Below, piece by piece: positions 18,122 through 30,100 of a stretch of 64,000 nt of DNA. The notes beneath the pieces were generated by a model, which was not told the origin of the DNA, did no database searches, and saw nothing but the letters and a program-made list of their open reading frames with translations. The stretch is from Psychromonas sp. SA13A (lineage in GTDB: Bacteria; Pseudomonadota; Gammaproteobacteria; Enterobacterales; Psychromonadaceae), in contig NZ_WTKU01000005.1 in assembly GCF_011378715.1 (NCBI RefSeq), forward strand, positions 150,536 to 214,535. The letters are read 5' to 3'. Position 1 is the first letter of the stretch. Each line of letters starts with the position of its first letter. The position numbers and the translations under genes are program-made.

Positions 18122-21100
18122 CTATTTATTTTCTTCACTCGCATCGCTGCCATCGGAAACAATCGATTCTAAAGACTCCCCTTCTTCGCCTAACACGCCT
18201 CTGGCTTGATTTAGTACCGGAAGCGGGTCTACAAAGCGCCATACGGGTAAGGTTCCCATAACACTCCCTAGCAACACGCCACTCCGGGCTAACCAAGCGA
18301 CATACCCCGCCGAAACACCTGCTGAAACAGCTAAAGTACTGCCAACGGTTGTTTTATTAAAAATAATATCTTGATCGAGCTCTTGGCGCATCTCATTCAA
18401 TCCGCTAATAAAGTTGTTCGTCTGTATTAACAACAGGGGATCATCTTTCATTAAAAAGTTATCGATATCATTTTGAAGTTGAGATTGTTGTTCCTCAATC
18501 GTATTGTTTTGCAATGTTTTCAATACAGTGGTGGCATTAACATTATTGTTGCTAACCTGCTGTTCACCATCACTATTAAAAGAAGTAACAGCAGTGTTGA
18601 TGATTTGCAGTTGATCCTGAAATGCATCTTGTTCAAAGTTATTAATTTGTTCAGGCTCTCCACCTCCTAAACTTTCTTCAGCGCTTTCTTCTATCTCTTC
18701 TTGTAGAGCTTCTTCAACTTCCTCTTCTAACATTGTTTCAAGATCTAAAACTTCTTGTTCTAGCTCAACACTGTCAAGTGGAATAAAAATAGGGGTATCA
18801 ACTACACTCACTCTTTCTTCAATAATTTCTGTAACTTCAGTCGTTTCTGTCATTTCAATATCTACACTAGATACTTTTTGCGGCTGGCTACTAATACTCT
18901 CGAGCGTTCCTTGACTATCAATATAGCTCACTATGACGGATATGTTAGTCCCTATATCAGTTGGTTGAAGCACATAACTTGAAGTCGTCGCGGCAGTTAT
19001 TTCATTACCATTTTTTAGCCACTGAAAAGTAAACTCCCCAAGGCCATCGTCATCGGAAATTAATGAAGTATCTACGACCAATATTTCACCATCACTTAGA
19101 GTACCAGTTACTACAACTTTACCTAGTGCAGGGTCATTAACATTAGTGACCAACAAATTAAAACTATCAGTAGCCTTTAAACTACCATTACCATCATCGG
19201 CTGTAACTTCGATGGTTAAGCTACCCACATCCGCATTCAAAGGTGTACCAGTAAAGGTTCGCGTAGCGTTATCAAAACTTAACCAAACCGGTAATGCTGA
19301 ACCATTAGTTAACTGCGCGCTGAAAGTTAAACTATCGCCGCTATCCACATCTTCAAAAGTATCTGCAGCAAAAGTGAAGTTGAAAACGGCATCTTCCATC
19401 GCTGATTGATCTGCGATGGCGTTGTTTAAAGTGGGATCGTTATTGCTGTTAGCAATCACAAGTTCAAAGCTATCGACGGCATTCAAGTCACCATTACCAT
19501 CATCGGCTGCAACTTCGATGGTTAAGCTACCCACATCCGCATTCAAAGGTGTACCAGTAAAGGTTCGCGTAGCGGCATCAAAACTTAACCAAGCGGGTAA
19601 TGCTGAACCATTAGTTAACTGCGCGCTGTAAGTTAAACTATCGCCGCTATCCACATCTTCAAAAGTATCTGCAGCAAAAGTGAAGTTGAAAACGGCATCT
19701 TCCATCGCTGATTGATCTGCGATGGCGTTGTTTAAAGTGGGATCGTCATTACTGTTAGCAATCACAAGTTCAAAGCTATCGACGGCATTCAAGCCACCAT
19801 TGCCATCATCAACTATAACTTCAACGGTTAAGCTACCCACATCCGCATTCAAAGGTGTACCAGTAAAGGTTCGAGTAGCGTTATCAAAACTTAACCAAAC
19901 CGGTAATGCTGAACCATTAGTTAACTGCACGCTGTAAGTTAAACTATCGCCGCTATCCACATCTTCAAAAGTATCTGCAGCAAAAGTGAAGTTGAAAACG
20001 GCATCTTCCATCGCTGATTGATCTGCGATGGCATTGTTTAAAATGGGATCGTAATTACTGTTAGCAATCACAAGTTCAAAGCTATCGACGGCATTCAAGT
20101 CACCATTACCATCATCGGCTGTAACTTCAATGGTTAAGCTACCCACATCCGCATTCAAAGGTGTACCACTAAACGTTCGCGTAGCGGCATCAAAACTTAA
20201 CCAAGCGGGTAATGTTGAACCATTAGTTAACTGCGCGCTGTAAGTTAAACTCTCGCCGCTATCCACATCTTCAAAAGTATCTGCAGCAAAAGTGAAGTTG
20301 AAAACGGCATCTTCCATCGCTGATTGATCTGCGATGGCGTTGTTTAAAGTGGGATCATCATTAGTGTTCGTGATCACCAGCTCAAAACTGTCTGTTGCAG
20401 GAATACCACCTTGACCATCATTGGCGGTGACTTCAATGTTGATCGTTCCCACATCACTATTCAGCGGTGTGCCAGTAAATGTGCGAGTATTTGTATCAAA
20501 ACTTAACCAAGTTGGTAACGGTATGTTTCCAACTAGCTGTGCGCTATAGGTCAAGCTATCACCACTATCGACATCGCCAAAGGTATTAGCAGCCAAGGTG
20601 AAGTTGAATACGCTATCTTCCGTCGCTGATTGGTCTGCAGTCGCACTGTCTAAAGTCGGATCATCATTAGTGTTCGTGATCACCAGCTCAAAACTGTCTG
20701 TTGCAGGAATACCACCTTGACCATCATCGGCGGTGACTTCAATGTTGATCGTTCCCACATCACTATTTAGCGGTGTGCCAGCAAATGTCCGAGTATTTGT
20801 ATCAAAGCTTAACCACGAAGGTAATGCTGAGCCATTGGTCAACTGTGCGCTATAGGTAAAGCTATCACCACTATCGACATCGCCAAAGGTATTAGCAGCC
20901 AAGGTGAAGTTGAATACGCTATCTTCCGTCGCTGATTGGTCTGTAATCGTATTGTTTAAAGTCGGATCATCATTAGTGTTCGTGATCACCAGTTGAAAAC
21001 TGTCTGTTGCAGGGAGACCACCTTGGCCATCATCGGCGATAACTTCAATGTTGATCGTTCCCACATCACTATTCAGCGGTATGCCAGTAAATGTGCGAGT

Positions 21101-24100
21101 ACTCGCATCAAAACTTAACCAAGTTGGTAACGGTATGTTTCCAACTAGCTGTGCGCTATAGGTTAAGCTTGCCCCATTATCAACATCATTAAAACTGTTT
21201 TCATTGAAGGTAAAATTAAACGTAGTGTCTTCAATCGCGACTTGGTCTAGTAAAAGGTTATCCAACGTTGGATCGTCATTGACCGCGTTAACAAGTAAGT
21301 GGATTACTCCATCACTAGGCCCAGCTCCTAAAGCGTCTTCAATCTGTGTTGTGATATTGACATCACGGTCGTTATTTACTGTTGGAAGGAATTCAACATT
21401 TGCCAATGCGGCATTAACATCCGTCACTGAACCATTTATCGTCCATATGCCAGATGCACTGCTATAGGAGCTAGAAGCACTTCCAAATACCCCCGTGCTC
21501 AATGAGCCTGATGTAGTGTCTGATAAAACCAGTGTTGCGGTGATAGTTTCTGCATTATCAACATCGGTTACAACAATATTGTCAAAAGAAACAATGCTAT
21601 CTCCCTCAATATAATTTTTAACTTGGGTTTGATTAGTTGCGCTAGGCACATCATTCATATTAATTATTTCAGACGTTTCTGCACTTGTTAATATTTCAGT
21701 TGTCCCCTGTGCATCCTTAAAACTGACCACAACACTTATTTTACTTCCAACATCGGCACCTGATAACGTATACGTTTCATTCGTTTCAGCACTGATATTT
21801 AAACCATCTCTTAACCATTGATAGCTAAAGACACCCAACCCATCTTGATCGCTAATAGTGCTAGTATCGGCGGACAATACATCACCTTCCAAAGTTGCAC
21901 CGATGATCATCACATTACCTACAGGAGTGTCATTGACATTACTTGTCGTCAAAATAAAACTATCGCTAGCAACCACTCCACCTTGGCCGTCATCGGCACT
22001 CACTGTGATATTGATACTACCTACATCATCATTAAGTGGCGTACCGCTGAAGGTGCGGGTCGCACTATCGAAATCTAACCAATCAGGTAATGCACCACCA
22101 CCAACTAACTGTGCTGAATAAATTAATGATGCTCCGCTATCCAAATCATTAAATGTATTCGCGGCAAAGGTAAAATTAAAAGCACTTTTTTCAGTACTAA
22201 CCTGGTCAGCAATAAAGTGCGCAAGTGTTGGGTCATCATTAACAGCAGTGACTTGCAAGGAAATGACCCCATCAACAGGGCCGGCACCTGATGCATCTTC
22301 AATATGAGTGGTGATATAAGTATCAATATCATAATCACTCGAGGGTACAAAAGCTGTCGCAGCTAATGCGACATTAACATCATCTACAGTACCTGTTACC
22401 GTCCAAACTCCAGTTACCGAATGATAAGAGCTCGTTACTGTTGCAAAGGTTCCGGAGGTCAGTTCACCAGCAGAAGGATCTGCCAATGTCAGACTGGCAG
22501 TAATAATATCGCCAGAGTCGACGTCACTCACAACGATATCGTTTAAAGCCACATTAATGTCGCCTTCTGTATAATTTTGTACTTGGTTCATTTCTGTTGC
22601 ATTAGCAGCGTCATTAATATTAACGACGGCAGTGGTCGCAACACTTACGACACTTTCTGTAGTGCCAACTGGCAACCCATTATCTAAGTAGCTAATCACC
22701 ACAGTGATGGCTTTATCGACGTCATTATTTCCGAGCGTATAGCTCGCACTATTTGCACCTGAAATATTAATGCCATTGCGTTGCCATTGATAACTAAAAG
22801 TACCCAATCCATCGGGATCGTTTAATGCAGAGGTATCTGCGTTAAGGGTTTCTCCTTGCTTCGGTGTACCATTTATAAACACACTACCCGTAGGTATATA
22901 ATTACTACCTGTCACAGTGGCTGTCGTCTCACTAGCAACAACTTCAGAGGTACCATGCAAATCGGTATAACTTGCCACTACTTTAAGAGTTTGGTTATCG
23001 TCACTAACGGTAATGGTGTAGGTATTTTCTGTTGCACCGACTATATCAATACCATTCCGTTGCCATTGATAGTTAATGACACCTAAGCCATCTTGGTCAA
23101 GCAAATCATTATTAACAGTAAGTATATTACCGACGGTCGTAGTACCTGTTATCGAAATAGTGCCTGTTGGTAGGTCATTAATATTCGTAACAGCAATCGT
23201 TTGTTCACTAGTAATGGTTTCTAATGTCCCTTGAGCATCGGTATAATTCACTTGATATGAAATAACCGAACCAACATCGGCATCGTCAAGCATATAAGAG
23301 CTTGTTGTCGCACCACTGATAGCAACACCATCTCGCAACCATTGATAATTAAACGAGCCCAATCCATCATCGTCAGCTAGAGTAGAGGTATTTGCAGTTA
23401 AAATTTGGTTTTCTATCACTGAACCGGTGATCGTGGCAGTACCATTTGGTAAGTCATTACTGTTAGAAATAATGAGATTAAAACTATCTGTTGCTGCGAT
23501 TCCACCATTGTTATCATTGGCAATCACTTCAATCGAAAGCGTTCCTATATCATCATTTGTAGGCGTTCCACTAAAAGTTCGTGTATTTGAATCGAAATTT
23601 AACCAAGCCGGAATTAAAGCGCCACCAACTAGTTGCGTGGAGTAACTAATATTATCGCCACTATCAATATCACTAAAAGTATTTGCTGCAAAAGTGAAAG
23701 TGAATAGCGAATCTTCAGTCGCAGTTTGATCATTAATGTCATGCTCAAGAGTGGGATCATCATTACTATTTGCTATAACAAGTTCAAAACTATCTGATGC
23801 AGGTATACCACCATTGCCATCATCTGCAATCACTTCAATGGAAATAGTTCCTACATCTTGATTGAGGGGTATACCACTAAAAGTACCAGTGATCGCATTA
23901 AAGTTCAGCCAACTTGGTAATGTGCCCCCACCTAGTAATTGAGCGCTATAGGTAATAGTATCGGCGTTATCAATGTCCTTAAAACTGTGTTCAGGCAAGA
24001 TGAAATTAAACAAAGTATCTTCACTAGCCGATTGATCAGGAATGCTACTCTCTAAGGTTGGGTCATCATTCTCAGGCGCCACAGTTAAGATGATCAAACC

Positions 24101-27100
24101 ATCAATTGGCCCCGTATTAGCCACATCCTGAATATGAGTGGTGATTGTTGTATTAATGTCATTGTTGGTATTCGGCGTAAACGCCACCGCTGCTAAGGCA
24201 GCGTTCACATTAGCTACACTGCCAGTAACAGTCCAGACACCAGTAGTGCTGTTATAATTACTGGTCGAATCGCCAAAGGTGCCAGTTGTTAAAACACCAG
24301 CCGTTACATTCGCTAAGGTTAAACTCGCGGTAACCGTTTCATTACTATCAAGCTCGGTAATGACAATGTCATCTAGAGCAACACTTGCATCGCCTTCGTT
24401 ATAATTTTTTACTTGGGTCAGATTGGTGGCCGAAGGGGCATCATTATCAGCTGTGACATTAAGATTAATAATGCCATCGCTTGGCCCTGTGCTAGCCGCA
24501 TCTTCAATATGTGTGCTGATAGTGGTATCGAGATCGTTATTTGTTGCTGGCGTAAATTTTACTACTGCTAAGGCGGCATTAACATTTGTCACACTCCCAG
24601 TTATTGTCCAAACACCGGTAATGCCGTTATAACTGCTGCTCGAAGCGCCAAAGGTACCCGCGGTTAACACACCTGTACTCTCATTTGCCAAGGTTAAGGT
24701 TGCCGTGACTATTTCATTGCTATCAAACTCGGTGATCACGATAGCATCCAGCGCGACACTCGCAGCACCTTCTGTATAATTTTTGACTTGAGTCAGATTA
24801 GTTGCCGTTGGCGCATCATTTTCGGCTGTTACATTCAAGCTGATAGAGCCATCAATTGGCCCCGTATTAGCCGCATCCTGAATATGAGTGGTGATTGTTG
24901 TATTAATGTCATTGTTGGTGTTCGGCGTAAACGCGACCGCTGCTAAGGCGGCATTGACATTCGCTACACTGCCGGTAATAGTCCAAACACCTGTACTACT
25001 GCTATAACTGCTGGTCGAATCGCCAAATGTGCCCGTGGTTATAGTGCCTGTAGCTACATCAGCCAAAGTTAAACTTGCCGTGACTATTTCATTGCTATCA
25101 AACTCGGTGATCACGATATCATCCAGCGCGATACTCGCAGCACCTTCTGTATAATTTTTGACTTGAGTCAGATTAGTTGCCGTTGGCGCATCATTTTCGG
25201 CTGTTACATTCAAGCTGATAGAGCCATCAATTGGCCCCGTATTAGCCGCATCCTGAATATGAGTAGTGATTGTTGTATTAATGTCATTATTGGTATTCGG
25301 CGTAAACGCCACCGCTGCTAAGGCAGCGTTCACATTAGCGACACTGCCAGTAACAGTCCAGACACCAGTAGTGCTGTTATAATTACTGGTCGAATCGCCA
25401 AAAGTGCCCGTGGTTAAAGTGCCTGTAGCTACATCAGCCAAAGTTAAACTTGCCGTGACTATTTCATTGCTATCAAACTCAGTGATCACGATAGCATCCA
25501 GCGCGACACTCGCAGCACCTTCCGTATAATTTTTAACTTGAGTTAGATTAGTTGCCGTTGGCGCATCGTTTTCAGCTGTCACATTCAGGCTGATAGAGCC
25601 ATCAATTGGCCCCGTATTAGCAGCATCCTGAATATGTGTGGTAATAGTGGTATCGAGATCGTTGTTTGTTGCTGGCGTAAATGCCACCGCCGCTAGTGCT
25701 GCGTTGACATTACTAACAGTGCCCGTCACAGACCACACACCTGTACTACTGTTATAACTACTGGTTGCAGCACCAAAAGTGCCAGTTGTTAAAACACCAG
25801 CCGTTACATTCGCTAAGGTTAAACTCGCGGTAACCGTTTCATTACTATCAAGCTCGGTAATGACAATGTCATCTAGAGCAACACTTGCATCGCCTTCGTT
25901 ATAATTTTTTACTTGGGTCAGATTGGTGGCCGAAGGGGCATCATTATCAGCTGTGACATTAAGATTAATAATGCCATCGCTTGGCCCTGTGCTAGCCGCA
26001 TCTTCAATATGTGTACTTATAGTGGTATCGAGATCGTTGTTTGTTGCTGGCGTAAATGCCACCGCCGCTAGTGCTGCGTTGACATTACTAACAGTGCCCG
26101 TCACAGACCACACACCTGTACTACTGTTATAACTACTGGTTGCAGCACCAAAAGTGCCAGTTGTTAAAACACCAGCCGTTACATTCGCTAAGGTTAAACT
26201 CGCGGTAACCGTTTCATTACTATCAAGCTCGGTAATGACAATGTCATCTAGAGCAACACTTGCATCGCCTTCGTTATAATTTTTTACTTGGGTCAGATTG
26301 GTGGCCGAAGGGGCATCATTATCAGCTGTGACATTAAGATTAATAATGCCATCGCTTGGCCCTGTGCTAGCCGCATCTTCAATATGTGTGCTGATAGTGG
26401 TATCGAGATCGTTGTTTGTTGCTGGCGTAAATTTTACTACTGCTAAGGCGGCATTAACATTCGTCACACTCCCAGTTATTGTCCAAACACCGGTAATGCC
26501 GTTATAACTGCTGCTCGAAGTACCAAAGGTCCCCGTCGTTAAAGCGCCCGCAGCCACATTGGCCAAAGTTAAACTCGCAGTGACAGTTTCATTGGCATCA
26601 ATATCAGTGACCACGATAGCATCCAGTACGACACTACTATCGCCTTCATTGTAGGCATGTACTTGGGTTAAATTGGTGGCTGTTGGTAGATCATTTTGTG
26701 GGTTTACATTAAGGCTGATAATACCATCAACAGGACCAGTCGAGGCCGAATCTTCAATGTGGGTAACGATGCTAGTATTAAGTTCATAGTTGGCTACGGG
26801 CGTAAACTTCACAGCAGCTAAAGCGGCATTCACATCTTTAACCGAACCAGAAACAGTCCAAAGACCTGAAGTATCATCGTACAAACTGGTCACAGAACCA
26901 AAGGTTCCTGTCGATAGGCTGCCCGCATTAATATCAATCAGGGTTAATTTTGCCGTGATAACGTCATTTAAATTGCTATCGGTAACCACAATATCATCTA
27001 GGTCGACACTGATTGCATCTTCATTGTAAGAAACAGTGGTTGTCATATTGGTCGCAGTAGCAGAGGAATTAGTAATTAAGGTCAAGCCATTAATATCACC

Positions 27101-30100
27101 AGAAAAAGACAGATCACTGCCATCGAATAATAATGTGGCGGAAGCATTTGTCGGTGACGTTGCATCCAAAATAAAAATATCATTATCAGTAACGGTTAAT
27201 TCGTTATCACCAACTTCCTCATCATCATCATCACCAATCGTTATAAGGATATTACCCGCATTCAAAGTAGTACCAGCGATCACGGTTGTTTTTTCAATCA
27301 GTTCTAGTCCATAAATTTTTTCTTCTATTCCAACGTCATCTCCATCTATAAATGTCCCTATTTTTCCTACTGTTCCTGCAAGAGGATTCCCCGTTCCAGT
27401 AATGACAGCACGATAAATTTTGTCATCATCAACTGTATTAAGCCCCACTAGATGTATGGAATCTTCTTCTTGAGAAAATAAAAAATCACCTGCATTTAAA
27501 GTCACACCAGCAACCACGGTTTCTTGCTCAACTAAAGTTACTGCATATAACTTTTTAGATGCCAAACCATTGATTAGAATACTGAACTCGCCTTTACTAT
27601 AATCATTAAGGACATCAGGTCGAAACACAACCAAATCATTTTTATCAACGGTCAAGGTATTAGTACTTTTAAGCTTTTCCACATTATCAACCGAAAATAG
27701 AATATCACCTTGCTTAAGGTCATAGTGATTGTCAACGTCTGTACCAATGGTGATATCAACGGATACATAGTGCAAAGCATTTACTTGCACATCATTATTC
27801 CCGCCAACACTTGCAGGATTAAAAGCATCAAAGTCAATCACCGAGGAAACTGTACCATCGGTAGTAGCAGAAGGTGAGCTATCAGTGTCAAAACTTAAAT
27901 TAGGATCTGAAACCTCTAATACCTCACCCGCAGTCCAGTCGTTTAGACTAGGTACACCAGAATCTGAAACATCGTCATCAGTAGTCAACCATAAGGCATT
28001 ACCCTGGGCTACAGCATTAAGGGTGATTGTGCCATCTGTTGGTGCAGAAGCTTCTGCGTCTTCGATATGGGTAGTAATGGTTACCTGGTCTGTGGTTGTT
28101 TGGGAGACAGGAGAAAAACTGACCGCAGCAAGCGCGGCATTCACATCACTCACAGAACCTGAAACAGTCCATACACCCGTATTACTATTATAACTACTTA
28201 TGGCAACGCCAAAAGTACCCGTAGTCAAACTACCCGCCGCTGCATTTGTCAGCGTTAATGTAGCGGTCACAATATCCCCCGTATCCTGATCGGTAATGAC
28301 GATATCATCCAGCGCAACAACGGCAGTGCCTTCAATATAATTTAGCGTTTGGAAGAGGTTAGTTGCTTCAGGTACATTATTAGGTGAAGTGGAGAATAAC
28401 GATAAACCATTTATTTCACCGTCACTGCTAATGTAAAGATTGATATCCGAACCATCAAATAAAATTTGTGCATCAACGTCGGTATTAGGAGTTCCATCCT
28501 GTTCAGATTCGTTAACTGTTAAAGCCACAATATCAATCTGTTGAGCTGCAACGGTTGTACCACCAGAAGAGCCAACAGTGACCGGATCATTAACCGTTAT
28601 CAATATAGTGCCAGCAGAAACAGTTTGACCACCTACGACCATATCTGACTCAACCAATTCAAGGCCCTGAATTTGTTTGTCAGAGTCACTCAAGTACTGA
28701 TCGCCAAACAGTAAATTTTGAAGGCCATTAGTATTGCTGTAGGTCGAGATATCAGCATGTACCGCATCATCAGAACGCGCCAAAAGATAAGTTCCAGCAG
28801 TTAACAATGTGCCATCACCAATAACTGTATCCTTTTCAACAATAGATACGGCATGAATATTAGCAGCTGTTACATCATCTGATTCTAAAATCGCATCTTC
28901 AAGCAGAAACTCAAAGGTATAAGTTGAAGGAGTAAAAACCAGAATATCGGTATTATTAACATTAATAGCACCGCCGCCTACTGTCGGAACAGACTTATCA
29001 GGATTGCCACTATCAGTGCTTATTAATGATACCACTATTTGCCCTACTTGCAGCTCGTAGGTTCCCGATGAACCACCAACAAAGGTATCAACGGTGACAG
29101 CAGTACTCACATAATGCATTGCCATCAGGTCGGCAGGTAAAGTGTTATTCTCCGTATAAAAAGTACCGTCGGTTTCCCCCGAGGTTCCATCGCCTGATTC
29201 AAGTACTAATGATGGATTAGAGAATGATAGAATATCATGGTTAACGCCACCTATTGTATCACTTGACGCAGTGCCATTGGTCGTTAACCAAAGCTCACCG
29301 CTGGTTGCTAAAACATGTTGCCATGTTCCCTGTGCGTCCTGGGTAAAGGCTATTTGAGTATTAATTTCACCGGTCTGATACTCAAGCTCCCAATTCCCGC
29401 CTAATTCGGTTGCCCCTGTCGTATCGTCACTTGCGGCGACATCTGCACCGGTCAACTCAGCTAAAGAGTTAATTAACTGCTCACCACTTAAATTACCCGC
29501 TAAATCACAACCATAAATAAGAATATCTGCATCATCATCAAAAACACCTTGCCAAGTGCCAATTTGCTCAGAGTATTGGTCGAGGTTATCCGTACTTAAC
29601 CAACTACTACCTAATTGAATACCGCCTTCGTTACCGTGGCTAATGAGATGTACGGCATCAAGATCTGAATGAGTGGTTAACAAATCTGTTATTTGTTGTA
29701 CGCCATCTTCTTCAGCATCTAGCATATAAACTAAATAATCACTGCCACTATCCGTTGATATCCCTTCCATCAACTGAAGATAATCGGGGGTGCGCGGATC
29801 AACAATAATCAATTCTAATGGCTGTTCATTTATTTGCGATGCTGTCACCGCTGCATCGGCAAGTAATTGCCCTAAATCATCGCTATTATGTTGTGCTTGT
29901 TGATCGGCAAAAAAAGTTGCTAAGCCATCCAAAGCGAGATTCGAAGAAGGGCTATCAACGCTTGGTTCTTCGCTTGAAGTGTTACTCGTCACTTGATTAA
30001 CAAATTGACTGGTCCATTGATCTAATTCAACTTGAGAGGTGAAGTGTTCGTCACTCTGCTCCGTAGTAAATGAGGAGCCATCGATCATTCCACCAACTAA

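Noticed and set aside
19130..27040. CRISPR-like or satellite array
   Set aside because: The repeats are long (306 and 375 bases), contiguous and in frame within a coding sequence; no spacers and no cas genes.
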